From contig NC_080571.1 of the NCBI RefSeq assembly GCF_030247185.1, forward strand, positions 352,342,254 to 352,406,253: a stretch of DNA of 64,000 nucleotides. Direction: 5' to 3'. This document shows, one piece after another, positions 23,691 through 35,837 of this stretch. The stretch's first letter is position 1; each line of letters starts with the position of its first letter. Origin of the DNA: Malaya genurostris. Taxonomy: Eukaryota > Arthropoda > Insecta > Diptera > Culicidae. The position numbers and the translations under genes were made by a program. The notes beneath the pieces were generated by a model. It was not told the origin of the DNA, did no database searches, and saw only the letters and a program-made list of their open reading frames with translations.

Positions 23691-26600
23691 TAAATAAACT
23701 AAAATGTGCATAATGTTTTCAAGCTGAAGCTGCTTTATTTTTCTGGGTGAACAATTCAGCTGGTCCCCGGTATCAATTTGCATTGCAGCTTCATTTTAAT
23801 TTTGGGTATCCATTTTTAAACCATAAAAATTTTACTTGAATCTCTCAATCAAAGAACGAATCGATTATCAAATGATTCATATGAAACCAAATTTTCTACT
23901 TGCTACACTCAATTACCACAGAATACACACATTTTCGGTTCGCCCCAAGCGTTCTTGAAATTTTGCTATATAATCAAGTATTCTTATCCCATGCATCTTT
24001 CCAAAAAATAAATAACAAACGTATTATCCTATCGTTCGGTAAACATCACGTCTGGCTTTACTTGATATATAAACAAAATATGGTTTATTCGCTCAGTTTG
24101 GTATTAGCATGAATATGCCATGACGAATCTGTCGCTACCGTGAAGCATACGTTGTGTGCGCAAAGAATGGAGCATAACTCCCCAACACAAACGAGTGGCA
24201 ACTCAAAGTTTTCAAAATTCTTGCTTCGGAATTGCTAACGAGAAGGGGATGCTCCTGGATCGTGATGTTCGCGAATTGTAGACATCTTCGCTCACGTTTC
24301 GAATCAGGTGAATCGTGAATCAGACTAGCAAATAAGTTCTCCAGGCTACGCAAAAACTTCTTCAACTGCGCTGTTATTTCAAACGTGCGAATAGCTGTGG
24401 CAAAACAGCGGTTTGTACCGCAATGTCTTCATATTTCTGCTTTAGTTATTAGCTTATGGCTGATATACAATTATTTTTGTACTTCCTGTCCTGGGTTTGT
24501 GGAATTTCTAGAACAAAGACAAGTCAATTTAGGTGTGTTAACTGGTGTGATCATTTGTGTTGTCACTTTTTATTTGTCGCTCTCAATGAATATGAAATAG
24601 CGAACCCCATTATTCAACATGTAACCTGATGGAATATGAAATGAGCACGTTGGCATAAATTTAATATCTCTCGCAGCTAAAATTTACCTATGCAGTGATG
24701 GTTCATAATCATTGTCTATCGCGTTCATATGCAGACGGTATAAAAGTCACTTTTTCTATTCAAATTTTAGTTCGTTCTATTATTTCCAGCACAGTTTCGT
24801 ACGCATTTCATTAGCCTATCAGCAATCACATTTTCCGTTTTATTGTTATACTTTTTTTGTTTTGATTTTTGTTTCGAATCGAATTTATACCTCACCATCA
24901 TCCTGCTAACAAATATAAATACACATGGAGAACATACTTTATTTATGACTGTTTACCTTTGGAACGACGGCAAGACTATCTACATAACATTCTTTAACAC
25001 TCGCGTTGTGCCACATAAATCGTAATAAATATTTATAATGCTTTTAATCGCACAACATTCGGTGAGTGGATGTGTACTACTTCTACTGCTTGATAATATG
25101 CTGCGAGGCTCACTCTAGTAGCGCTTCTGATTCCTGATGCGACTGGCGCACGGTACGGGGAGTAGTTGTTCGGAGAGGTTACATCCAATGAGTTTCGTTT
25201 TTTTTTTCGGTCATGTGAACAGAAATACATTCGAGCAGTAGAGGAGCTTTTCTTAACATGTATCACATAGTAATAGTGTTATTCCTGGTGGCATATGTAA
25301 TTTCAATTTCTGAAGATACGAAGTACTTGTCGTTTATTTTTTTCTTGGTTCAACAAGAAAAACATACAAACTCAATAGTTATGAGAGCAATTTCGAAAAC
25401 TTAGTACCCTTTTTGTGTGATCACTTCTAAGATTTTTTGAAATTTGTAATCACCCTGTAGTTTCGGAGCCGTATCCGTATAAAATTAAATATCAGTCAAG
25501 GCTATCCCAGGTTCATTCTTTTACATCAGAAATCGGAAAAATTGAGTTATATTTTGATATCTGTGTGTATTTCATTTTATAATATTTCGACAACACTTTC
25601 TGATATTTCTTGATTTGCATTTAAAAACGGGTCCAATGCACGTATTCCTGGAGGACACAGAAATCGTGAAAGCGCAAATTTATACTTCTGATAAATGCGA
25701 ACTAGTCACAGAAACGTCTGTTGAAATCTTAACCATCTTTGTTTCAGACTCTTGGTGATATGAGAGCTGATTATAACACCATGGTTTGCAACCATGATAT
25801 ATAAACCAAACATGAATCATATATTTCAACGTACCTGTACCTAACTGTGGAATGTTTAAAAATGTTTTTTTTTTCAGTGTTTGACACACTTTTTAATTAA
25901 ACAAAGGGTTTTAAATCCTTCAGCGATTGTTTTTTTTTTCATTAAAACATAAATTTCACTGCGTGTTTCTACGGCTGTGCATCTGAATTTTCATATTTTC
26001 AAAAGGGCCAATCCATTCCACCCTATCAGTAAAATTTTAAATGTAAAACGAAAGGAATCGGAAACGATACACGATTAATTTTTAAACGAATAATTTTCAT
26101 AAGTCGAATTGATTCCAAACTGGGTCTAAAAATATCGTACATTGTCTCACAGTTGGCAATAGGACCTTTTAAGCAGAATTCTGACATTTTTCTAATTGTG
26201 TAAACGTGCAATATTTTGTTACCGTATTTCTGTTTCACCCCGATTTTATCTTTATTAGTCGTACACCGTAGTTCTCTCAACAACCTTTTGCAGTCTATTT
26301 TCTGGATACTAACAAAAATTTAAACAAAATCTATGGCGGCCTTATTCACCATAACAAGCGAAAGCTATATATAAAAGAGAAGGTCTGTTTTCGTTTTATC
26401 TTGCAGCTCTGGAACAACTGAGCGGATTGTCACCAAACTTGGAATAAGTTACATTTGCATATTTTAATTATAAATAGGATTTTGGCGTCTTCGACAATAT
26501 TTTAGATAAACTCAAATCCAATAACTTTGAAAATAACATAAACTCTCTAACTCATTCAATTTATAAGATTATTGAAAAGAATTTTATGCAACTAAAAAAT

Positions 26601-27063
26601 CAATTTACATGCCAAGTTCTGGAATGATTATTCATACTAAGCTGAGTAACTCCACGATAATTGTGGAAACAGCAAATAACTTAGATCAACCGTTATAGCA
26701 TAATAAAAGAAAGTCAAATCATATTACGAACACTAGCAGAAGCGTTGCTCGATACATTAAGGAATGAGCCATTGTTCGGACCTTGTGTTGAATTTCCATT
26801 AATAACTTTCTACAAATATCGGGTTATGTTGTGGTCCTCAAAAGTTTGCTACCTTGTAAAATTTCCTACGAAAATAATGCATGCGCTTATTGTATGATTG
26901 TATTTTGTAAAAGGTCGATTCCTTCATAGTAAACCCCATAGAAAATTCAATCCTAGGGCACGATAATATCATTTGCATAAAAAAAGGACTTTTTCGGATG
27001 GTGATAAATAAAAGCTAAGGCAGGTAATTGCTTTTGATAAACTTCCCAAGGAAGGTAAGTATT
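23691..27063. other. Anonymous AT-rich region
   Basis: No recognisable gene. Open frames on both strands at 24135-24600 carry no motif I know. A TATAAAAG with a possible initiator downstream lies at 24739-24777 (listed separately). A second TATA-like run (tatatataaaag) is at 26368-26379, followed by a phrase (ggattgtcaccaaacttgg, 26425-26443) that recurs loosely at 49455-49480. T-rich runs are frequent. Confidence 0.4.
24739..24777 (+). promoter_or_regulatory. Possible Pol II core promoter (TATA + initiator)
   Basis: TATAAAAG at about 24739-24746 is followed some 25-30 bases later by ttttagttcgttc, a loose arthropod initiator. Nothing convincingly coding follows within 300 bases, so this may be a chance match. 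Confidence 0.2.
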
Positions 27064-27065
27064 TA

Positions 27066-28346
27066 ACAGTTCGGCTGAAAAGTTCGTATCGTTTAATAGA
27101 AACACACATATTTTTGCCAAAATTCGTTTTTATTATTCAACATAATTGCCATCAGAGGCGATACAGCGATTATAGCGATCTTCCAACTTTTCGATACCAT
27201 TTTTGTAGTACGATTTGTCCTTTGCCTCAAAATAGGTCTCAGTTTCAGCGATTACCTCTTCATTGCTTCTAAATTTTTTACCAGAGAGCATTCTCTTGAG
27301 GTCTGAGAACAGGAAAAAGTCACTGGGGGCCAAATCTGGAGAATACGGTGGATGAGGGAGCAATTCGAAGCCCAATTCGTTCAATTTCAGCATGGTTTTC
27401 ATCGACTTGTGACACGGTGCATTGTCTTGCTGAAACAAAACATTTTTCTTCTTCAAATGAGGCCGTTTTTTTTAAATTTCGTCCTTCAAACGCTATATAA
27501 TAGTCACTGTTGATGGTTTTTCCCTATTTAAGGTAGTCGATGAAAATTATACCATGCGAATCCCAAAATACAGACGCCATAACCTTACCGGCCGATTGTT
27601 GAGTCTTTCCACGCTTTGGGTTCGGTTCATCGCGTGCAGTCCACTCAGCTGACTGTCGATTGGACTCCGGAGTGAAGTGATGGAGCCATGTTTCGTCCAT
27701 TGTTATATATCGACGAAAAAAATCGGTTTTATTTCGATATAACAGCTCCAAACACTGCTCAGAATCATCAATTCGTTGTTGTTTTTGATCGATTGTGAGC
27801 TCACGCGGCACCCATTTTGCACAAAGCTTTCTCATATCCAAATATTCGTGAATAATATGTCCAACACGTTCCTTTGATATCTTTAGGGTGTCAGCTATCT
27901 CGATCAACTTCACTTTACGGTCATTGAAAATCATTTTGTGGATTTTTTTCACGTTTTCATCGGTAACAGCCTCTTTTGGACGTCCACTGCGTTCATCGTC
28001 TTCGGTGCTCATATGACCAGTACGAAATTTTGCAAACCACTTACGAATTGTTGCTTCGCCCGGTGCAGAGTCTGGATAACACTTATCAAGCCATTTTTGG
28101 TATCGGCGGCACTTTTTTTCATCAAAAAGTAGTGTTTCATCAACACACGAAATTCCTTTTTTTCCATTTTTTTCACAATAACAAAAGTAGCTACACTCAA
28201 AATGCAATATCTCACAAACTAATAATCAGACAGCTGCCAAATTTATGCACGTATCTTTTGAAGGTTGGTACTAACTGAAAATGGTATGGATTTAATTCTA
28301 GTGGCGCCCTCTCATAGAAACGGTACGAACTTTTCAGCCGATCTGT
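27066..28346 (-). mobile_element. Mariner copy A (1281 bp)
   Basis: Inverted repeats ACAG(T/A)TCGGCTGAAAAGTTC with TA at 27064-27065 and 28347-28348. Same family and ends as the copy at 54750-56013. Its right side abuts the C-terminal coding end of an older Tc1-like relic, so it appears to have inserted there. Coding strand minus. Confidence 0.95.
27133..28167 (-). pseudogene. Mariner DD34D transposase, copy A
   Basis: Start ATG at 28167 (MEKKEFRVLMKHYFLMKK). A missing A in the AAAAA run after GADT (5 A instead of 6 in the 55 kb copy) shifts the frame. The HTH region follows (ATIRKWFAKFRTGHMSTEDD; KVKLIEIADTLKISKERVGH), then YITMDETWLHHF with the first D. A TAG stop comes after FIDYLK where copy B has AAG, and a TAA follows in the A-rich run near 27487. 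The last part carries FQQDNAPCH and YSPDLAPSDFFLF (second and third D; 34 residues apart) and ends CIASDGNYVE. At least three lesions, so not functional. Confidence 0.93.
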
Positions 28347-28379
28347 TAATCTTACTTGCAAAAACATTCTACTCCCATG

Positions 28380-29255
28380 CGCGTGGCTTTCCGGCAGTTA
28401 AACGGAACGTATCGCAACAAAATCGTTGGAGTAGATCTTACGCTTCTGGTTGGCCCATAAATTCTCGATGGGATGCAGCTGCGGCACACTGGGCGGTGGT
28501 CTCCTCTAAGGATCGCTTCGAGTAGTGGGCCGATGTCAGATCCCGCCAGAACAATGCGTCTTCGTTCTTACGCTATTTCATGATGAACGACGCAACTTCC
28601 GGTTGGCATTTCGTTCTTCATATTTTTCCGTTCACGACTAGTCTGGCACGAACGAAGAGTGGCATTAACATCCCCTTCTAGCTGATTGTCAGCCCCAGCA
28701 GCACCTTCTTGGGGAATTTGCTGAAATGAACTTCACCTCGGAGCTCACTTCTTTCGTGGGGGGAAGAAAAATACGAAGTGCCCTGCCAGTTGTTACCATG
28801 CAGGTTGAGATAGGTCTCGTCGTCCATCACCACCGCCAAGTCGCGATTCGCCGGGAAAATCGAGTTGACCATCTTATTCAGCTGCTGCTGCAGCGTCATT
28901 GCCTGCAGCTCCGAAACCAGTGAAGGCGACTTCCCTGACATGTTCATATTCGCCAGGTACTTTTTCACTGTTTAACTGATTCTACCGACTTCCCGATTGA
29001 GCGCACGCCGCAATGTAAGTCACCTTTCCTTAGGTCCTCAGCTTCCTTTGGAGCTTCGTGTCGCTCCAGGTCGTCGGCCGTCCGAAGCTGGGCTTTCTTT
29101 CGATGCCCTGATTGTTGTCTAATAGTGTTGTAGATGCCGGAATGGACGTATCCGGCGTCCGCAAAATGCCGCACCATGTCCGTTTCCGACGCGGTGGAGT
29201 TCCGCTCTTAGAACGCGCACACTTCTGAACGGAGTTGCTTTACTGTTTTTGCCAT
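28380..29255 (-). pseudogene. Tc1-like transposase relic
   Basis: Start ATG at 29255 (MAKTVKQLRSEVCAF, then TAG). It continues MVRHFADAGYVHSGIYNTIRQQ, then frame changes through GRPTTW and KKYLANMNMSGKSPS. The core is VVMDDETYLNLHGNNWQG with the first catalytic D, FPKKVLLGLTIS, FWRDLTSAHYSKRSL with the second D, and VPQLHPIENLWANQKRK with the E. Frameshifts and stops separate all these parts. The order matches the Tc1-like transposases elsewhere in the window but the sequence is distinct, so it is a fourth family. The left end adjoins mariner copy A; no inverted repeats could be identified. Confidence 0.85.
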
Positions 29256-29945
29256 CACTGTCAGAATTCGACTGATCGAGTTGTCAGATTTTGTCTGCTG
29301 ACTCATTAATTACTATGATCGATGCTGTATGGGTACGTTACAAAAACTTTTTGAAAAAATTATTTTTTTCGGTATTTCTTTTGGAATGTCATTCTAATGA
29401 TCAAATAGAACCAAATTATTAACACTTGTCCTTGTCCTTGTCCTACTCACCTCACAAAATAAGAAGTATGAGTTTTGAATCGAGTTTTGAATTGAAAAAA
29501 AAAACAACTTTTCAATTGCAGACAAAATAAAATCGAATGCATTTTTTTCTACATTTTGGATAAGATCTGCTGTTAGCATATTACTTCTACCCAATGTTCT
29601 AAACTAATGACATGAATGAAAGAGTTACTTTGGTATTGTTGAGGACTTAACATGCTTCATTGAGACAGCCCTGAAAAACGCAAGGTTACTCAAACATAGT
29701 TTGATAACCGGATATCCAGTACACGTTTGAAATCATAAATTCAATCAAGGTGAAGTAATAAATAGTACCATTCGTCAAGCTACCGGGAAAATGATTGCTT
29801 CATAAATAAACGTCGTTAGTTGAAAGTTGTCCGCGATTAGATAATTTTTTTCTCCATATTATTACTGATTTCCATTATGATTCGTTTCAAAATCGATTCA
29901 ATTTATTACTGCATAAAGCCAACGTGCATTTCATGCGCCCTTTGT
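29256..29945. other. Anonymous non-coding region
   Basis: Nothing recognised. A short (ttgtcc)-like run lies at 29426-29443. Confidence 0.45.
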
Positions 29946-30079
29946 TCAGGAATCAGGAATCAGAACAAATTGGCTCAAATGGCACGTTCCCCTTGATATT
30001 TGGAGATTTGTGCCTTGCCATCAATTTGTTTTTAGCATCATTTTCCCGATATATAAGAGGGAAGGATTGAAAGGAAATG

Positions 30080-30456
30080 GTAAGGGTTGAACTAGGAGGA
30101 TGGGAAAAATTGACGACACAAAAACACATAAAAGCAGAAGTAAATTCTGCACCCCTAAGGGATGCTGAACAATCTGCTGAGGATCACATTTAGTGGAAGC
30201 AGAAGGAAATTCTGAACCTCTACGAGGTCCCGAACAGTCTGCTGTTAATAAAACCTCCAACCCCCGAGAGGATTTAGAGATCTTACAAAAGCGACACCAT
30301 TCTGCACTCCCGGAAGAATGCAGAACGACTCGCAGTATGTACGAGCAGAAGTAAATGCGGTACCCCCCAGAGGATGCCAAACAATCTGCCAAACCCTATT
30401 TAAGGTGAATACAGAAGGGATTCATTCACTCCAGGAAGAACGATGAACCCTTCTGA
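30080..30456 (-). repeat. LINE 3' UTR with imperfect internal repeats
   Basis: Four to five imperfect repeats of about 50-60 bp. Each has gcagaag.aaattctg on one side, a cc-rich part (cccctaagggatgc; cctctacgaggtcc; ccccccagaggatgcc) and an end aacaatctgctg. The same array is at 56206-56462. Confidence 0.75.
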
Positions 30457-32275
30457 CTATAGCTCCTTACCACATTGGGTGAGAAACGAGAGAATATCCT
30501 TCAATTTTAGCTCCGCATACACAGACTCAACCATGTATGGAGAACCAAAAACCCGGATACGTAGCTGCGTCAATCCGGGACAGTTACATATCAGATGATA
30601 TGAAGTACCATAATCGCATTCACACAAATCACACGAATAATACTCAGCACGTTGAATAGTAGCCATGTGATAATTGAGTTTGCAATGTCCAGTCAGAGCT
30701 CTGACCAGAATACTTCAATGATACTTGGAGAAATGCAGTAGACACTTTGACATTTTCAGATTTAAATCTGGTAGAAATGCTTTTGTCTGAGCGCAAGTTT
30801 GCAAGCTGCGCCAGTAGCTGGCATGTTTGGATGCAGCCCAAGAACGTATCTTGTGCTTTATCCAACTAGTTGAAAGTGGTAAAGCTGGTTCAGGACCAAC
30901 GAAATCATTCGTTGCACCAGCTCTAGCCAACTCATCAGCCCATTCATTTCCAGTAATACCAGAATGGCCGGGTACCCATATGAAGTAAACAGCATTTGAA
31001 ATGCTGAGGTCTTCAATTTGAGTTCGACATGCGATCACTAGATTCGACCGTGAGTCATTCGAACTGAGTGCTTTTAAGGCTGCCTGACTGTCGGAACAAA
31101 AATAAATACGTTTACCACAGATCCTCTGCTGAAGTGCCGATTGTATTCCACACAGAATTGCGTAGATTTCTGCTTGGAACACAGTACAGTATCTACCAAG
31201 TGAATGAGACTGCTCCAGCCTATTTCACGACAGTAGATACCAGCACCAGCACGACCATTCAACAGAGAACCGTCCGTAAAACAAACTATGTGTTCATCAA
31301 GTTGTCGTTCCAGACAACCAGACAACCATTCCTCACGAAGAGGAAAGCTCACATTGAATGTTTTAAAAGGAAAACTGCATGTGAGAGTTAGGTCACTAGG
31401 AGCGAGTAAATACTCATCCCACGTAACCATTTGAGACCACAAGCGAGTGTGGCTGGTAGCATAATCTAATGGGTTACTGTTCCAAAGCCCTGTAACCCTA
31501 AGACGGTATGCACAAGATAATGCTTCTTGTTTTAGGAACACATATAGTGGTTTAATGCACAGTAGCGCCTCTAGAGCAGCAGTAGGAGTTGTCGTGAATG
31601 CTCCTGTCATCGCCATTAGGACCATCCTTTGGAGATGATTTAGCTTTGACTGAACTGTCGCGACTTCTCCTTTCTGCCACCATACAAGACATCCATATGC
31701 TAAAATTGGTCTAACGATAGTTGTGTAGATCCAATGAATATATCTGGGTTTGAGTCCCCATGATTTTCCAAAAGCTCGTCTGCATTGGCCGAAAGCCATG
31801 CAAGCTCTTTTAATCCTGAAATCAATGTGAGCAGACCAATTCAGTTTTGAGTCAAGAATAACCCCGACGTATTTAACTTGATCGACCACAGTGACCCCTG
31901 AAGCAAAGAACTGCAACGGACGAGCTCCTGTAATTATCCTACGATGAGTGAAAAGCACCATTGATGTTTTGCCCGGATTTACAGATAATCCAAACCTGAC
32001 AACACCATTGTTCAACAGATCGCAGGGCTTGCTGCATTAAATCAAAGAGAGTGTTAATGCTTATACCGGTCATCAATATATGATAATCGTCGGCAAAACC
32101 ATAAGTCGGAAATCCAAGGTTATTAAGTTTCCTTAACAAACTATCAGCGACTAGGTTCCATAAAAGTGGGGATAGTACACCACCTTGAGGACACCCACAG
32201 ACACTCAGCTTTCTAATCTCTGGCCCGCCGAAGCGATGATCAAAGAAGTTGATTGCTAAGCATTGCGTGTATCCA
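30457..32275 (-). pseudogene. LINE ORF2 remnant: RT C-half and RNase H
   Basis: Begins in the RT after the deletion joint and reads IRKLSVCGCPQGGVLSPLLWN, TYGFADDYHILMTG (RT motif C, ADD) and NPGKTSMVLFTHRR. A one-base shift near 32000 is followed by VKYVGVILDSKLNWSAHIDF, then the RNase H with CFTDGSLLNGRAGAG, FQAEIYAILCGIQ, FCSDSQAALKAL and NEWADELARAG (all four acidic residues), again with frame changes near 31180 and 30715. It ends with a C-x2-C-x8-H-x4-C zinc knuckle (CDLCECD...H). Unlike the 57 kb copy it keeps the 13 bases lost there, so the two copies complement each other for reading the family consensus. Confidence 0.9.
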
Positions 32276-32616
32276 GTAAGGGAAAAACCCAAGATATTCC
32301 GTTCACGACTGCAATGTTTAACCTCCTGCAGCCATTCAGCCATCGGCACGGAAATACACCTTGACTTAGGAGTTCCTATTTTTGTGGCCTTTTACGACAT
32401 GGAATAGGAAACCAGTGGATCAATTCTTGGTAAAAAATAATTCCGCCGGATGCCACACGGCTTACCTGTTTGGTGGACTTATACCACCGGTACAGGTGGA
32501 CCGTAGCGTTATTCTTAGCAGTTGGGAAACCGCTACCGACACTACACGGCTATCTAGGCTGCTCAGAGAGGGAAGTTAACATTGATGGTCAACTTCCATG
32601 GATGGCCGAGCAGCCG

Positions 32617-33483
32617 TGACCCTGTCCCGGTTCTTTTTTACTTTTCATCGAAATCAACTTTGCATACTGGTGAGTTATATCATAGAGCTGTTATTTATTG
32701 GCACTGGTAGGTATTTTTTTTTCTCTCTGCTCTTCAAAAACCATGAACACGTCGTTGCGTCGTGGTCGGCATTCGTGTGGTCTTTCAACAGAACGACTTC
32801 GGTATTGCCTGCCGTTGCTCTTGCCGCCGTTTGTCCTGTTTTGATATATGTATGAAGTTGCAATAAATTCGCCAGTTATTAAAAGCAACTGCTGCATCGA
32901 GCGCGAATTATTCATTCGTTTCAGGTAAAATTATGCCGAGAAAAAATCATTCCACTGACATGCTTGACACTGCTAAGAATCTGGAACGGCTTCTTTTGAA
33001 CAGTGATAACCCGTAGCTGGAAATTGTACAATGCTGAACAACTTCAAGTGTTTCCATTTTGTTTCCCACTTCTTTAAGCAATATGTCAAACGTAGTTTAT
33101 ACTGTGTATAAGTAAATTTCTTTGCTCTCTCTCAATTTGTTCTCAAATACCTTAGGATATTTAAGAAACCGAAGGTTTAATCAGTCACAAACGAATTCAA
33201 TACTTTTTGGGGAAGTACGTCCTCCTGATACAAGTAGAAACACGTTCTAAAAGGCAACCTATGTTAATTAGCGCGAAATGCGTGCATGATGCTTTGTTTC
33301 ATACTGATGCAATGCGTGCTACTACAAAGATACGTCTTGCTCTGTAGTAGTAAACGTTCTAAAAAAGAGTAACCTCATCTGTATCAAAAACTAATCGAAA
33401 GCGTTCTATTATGTAGATGGGCAAAACAGTAGTGCAACCGCAGCATAGACTAAATTGAATATTCTTAAACCTCTCTGGTGGTT
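32617..33483. other. Anonymous region
   Basis: No recognised gene. A stretch at 32932-33016 begins ATGCCGAGAAAAAATC after a possible acceptor (tcgtttcag) and is open for 27 codons only. Phrases cgttctaaaa recur at 33243 and 33355. Overlapping frames on both strands at 32600-32915 look like chance. Confidence 0.4.
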
Positions 33484-33780
33484 TAACGGGGAACATCTTC
33501 GAAAGCTTGGAATTGTTATTCAGTTAGTGCATTTCGCATCGGCGCAAGAAGATGATAATTAGAAGGTACCAGATCGGGTGAATATAGCGGGACGGTAGAA
33601 GTTGTGTTTTAGACTACTTCGACTGAATGCGGAGGAGCGTTGTCATGCTGCAGAATGTCTGTGTCGTTTATATGAGTCCATTCTAGCTGTTTTTCGATAA
33701 ATTCGATGTTCAAATTGATAATTTGTTGACGGAAGTTGACTATATTATTTGATTTGCCCTGCTCTATGAATCTGCTGAGA
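33484..33780 (-). pseudogene. Mariner transposase C-terminal relic (third family)
   Basis: The minus strand reads IEQGKSNNIVNFRQQI, IEFIEKQLEWTHIND and TDILQHDNAPPHSVEVV, a stop, then TTSTVPLYSPDLVPSNYHLLAPM, NALTE, a stop, and QFQAFEDV. HDNAPPH and YSPDLVPSN mark the second and third catalytic sites of a mariner, but the third D is N (PSN). Distinct from the mariners at 7.4 and 27 kb. No ends found. Confidence 0.82.
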
Positions 33781-33790
33781 ATTTTGAAAG

Positions 33791-34860
33791 TTATACTAAG
33801 GCTTCTTGAAGAAGTTGTTCGAAGTGTTCAAACCAACGTTTTAACTGGTCAGTGGGGTCGGTTAGCAGCTGACCAGCCGCGTCCTTCACTGGCACCCTTG
33901 CATTAATCCTTGCTCCACTAAGACACCGTGAGATATCATAGAGGAGCCTCTCCTCCTGTCGCATGACCCGCGCAATACGTAGGCGAATCTCTCCGATGAG
34001 AAGGTTGTGGTCAGACGCGATGTCGGCACTGCGTTCATTCCGGACGTCAAGAAGGCTCCGTCTCCATTTCCGGCTGGTGCAGATGTGGTCGATTTGATTT
34101 TTAGTATGTCCATCGCGGGAAACCCACGTGACTTTATGCGCTGGGCGACGAGAGAAGAGCGAGCCCCCGATCACCATGTCGTGATTGCCACAAAACTCTG
34201 CAAACGGCTCACCGTTGTCGCTCATATCTCCAAGACCATGGCGCCCCATGACACGCTCATAGTCTACGTTGTCGGAGCCGATCTTCGCATTGAAGTCGCC
34301 GGTGTAGATCTTGAAATCACCCTTTGGAATTTTATTCACGACGGCACCTAGTTTACTGTAAAAATTCTCCTTATTTTGTAGCTGGGCAGCATCGGTTGGC
34401 GCATAACATTGGATTATGATTAGGTTGCGGACCCACGTTCTAAATCTGGCATCGATTATTCTGTCATTGTCAGGTTCCCACTTGAAGAGCGTCGCATTCG
34501 CTTGGGCGCTAAGTAGGAAACCAACTCCACGGTGACGGAGAGCATGTTCACCTCGTATACCAGAATACAGTAGTGCCTGTCCCGACAGTAGCTTGTGTTC
34601 TCCAAAGTTTGGCCAACGGACTTCACTTAGTCCCAGGATTTCGAGCTTCATGCGTCGAGCCTCACTGGCAAGTTGTGCCAATTTACCCTGTTGGGCTAGC
34701 GTTAGTACATTCCATGTTCCAATTCTTGTCCGTTGTTTTGTGCTAAAAGTCGTTGCCGTTGAATCAGTTCGTAATCTTTCTCTATTGGTTTCTGTAACAG
34801 CTCTTGATTTTCGGAGACAGTAAGGGGTTGGCCTAAGGTCCCCTATCCTTGGGATGGGGC
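33791..34860 (-). pseudogene. RTE-type apurinic-like endonuclease domain
   Basis: Open frame of about 350 codons. Motifs in order: TRIGTWNVLTLAQQGKL (catalytic N), ILGLSEVRW (E), RGVGFLLS, IIQCYAPTD, YTGDFNAKIGS (D and N), HGLGDMSDNGE, HKVTWVSRDG, NQIDHI and ASDHNLL (final D and H). All are typical of RTE/BovB endonucleases, which nick the target for reverse transcription. After LRIARVMRQEERL the text goes on as ISRCLSGARINARVPVKDAAGQLLTD ... RWFEHFEQLL, the linker before the RT. The linker looks shortened compared with what I know of the family. The protein ends at 33791 without an RT. The endonuclease itself shows no lesion. Confidence 0.88.
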
Positions 34861-35310
34861 TGCCATCTTAGATATAGCTTCCGAGGAGTATCATTTCTTA
34901 TTCAGCCGCTGGATATCAGGAAGATGCTGTTTGAGCCGTCCCTAACATGGAAAACAGACGCTCGCATTGCAAGGGTGTTTTGATTGGCTGACGCTTTCAA
35001 GGCGGCGTCTACACGCCTTGTCAAGGAAGTGTACGGATGCTTGTGACATTTCGGGACGCTTCTACAGTTGCCAGCTGCATAAAACCGTCACATCCTATCC
35101 CTTCCCCGCTGCTTGCCCGGGACTGATAGCAGGTAGCCTCCATATCTGGAAGCCGTTCCACTATCCGCAACCTGTGGACCCGCTTGTTTGCTTGCAGCTT
35201 AGCATCCTGGCCACCCCTGCAAATTGTCATCAACTGACTAAGGGCCAGGACCAAGGGTTTAAAGACTGTTCTTAATCCGCAGCCTTCTTCGATCGGGGGA
35301 AATCGTTCTA
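33791..35310 (-). mobile_element. RTE-type LINE, 5' part only
   Basis: The GC-richer block contains the endonuclease coding part (33791-34860) and a GC-rich leader running to about 35310 on the minus strand. The reverse transcriptase that should follow is absent: at 33791 the element gives way to a mariner scrap. It is therefore truncated at its 3' side, opposite to the usual 5' truncation of LINEs, which suggests a later deletion. Confidence 0.82.
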
Positions 35311-35837
35311 CCCATTGAACTACTCTGATGAAATACAACTTAGTAAACTCCCCGATAAAAAAAAACTTTCCATATGATTTAACAGGGCACGGCCGGTGTG
35401 GTTCCAACATTAGTCTCAAGTCTCACTTTTCATTCATACCAATCGAATCTATCTTTTATTCTCCGGCTGTGAGATTTTGTTCTGTTTCTGTTGTCGTCCA
35501 TTTTTCTTACCCAATGTTTGCTCGATATGATCCAGAAGTAACATTTCTTTTTAACCTTGCAGGATTGGGGAAAGAACTAGTTTTTTATCATTCTTCATTT
35601 CACATTCACAACTCAAGTTAACTGCACAAAAAAAAACAAATGTTAATGCATCGATCCAAAAATTTAAGGTAGTAGAAAAAAATATGTTTGAAATTAGTAT
35701 TCGACTAAATAAATTTGGGAACCGCTGATATATACCTAAATAGATTTTAATCTCCAACTGTTGCAAACAAAACGACACTTTTAGATTGCCGGCCTTATTG
35801 GATTGAGACCTTAACCGGCGCGTAAAAAATATCATAT
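35311..35837. other. Anonymous AT-rich region
   Basis: No gene recognised. Confidence 0.4.

Larger units (their letters stand above)
29946..32616 (-). mobile_element. LOA-type LINE, internally deleted copy (2.67 kb)
   Basis: Colinear with the longer copy at 56022-60684 on the same strand, with one large gap: sequence equivalent to about 58327-60341 of the long copy (roughly 2.0 kb, endonuclease plus first half of the RT) is missing at about 32275. The 3' end is a short tandem of aggaatc (tcaggaatcaggaatcag at 29946). The 5' leader to 32616 is almost identical to that of the long copy. No obvious target duplication was found. Confidence 0.92.

Noticed and set aside
24135..24600. Adjacent frames on both strands that look vaguely membrane-protein-like
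   Set aside because: No recognisable receptor or transporter motif; hydrophobicity is expected from T-rich DNA.
27976..28525. Plus-strand frames over the mariner and its flank
   Set aside because: Antisense shadows of the mariner transposase; same at 54818-55093.
35021..35419. 132-codon minus-strand frame upstream of the RTE endonuclease
   Set aside because: Lies in the GC-rich leader of the RTE element; no ORF1 domain recognised, so not called as a gene.
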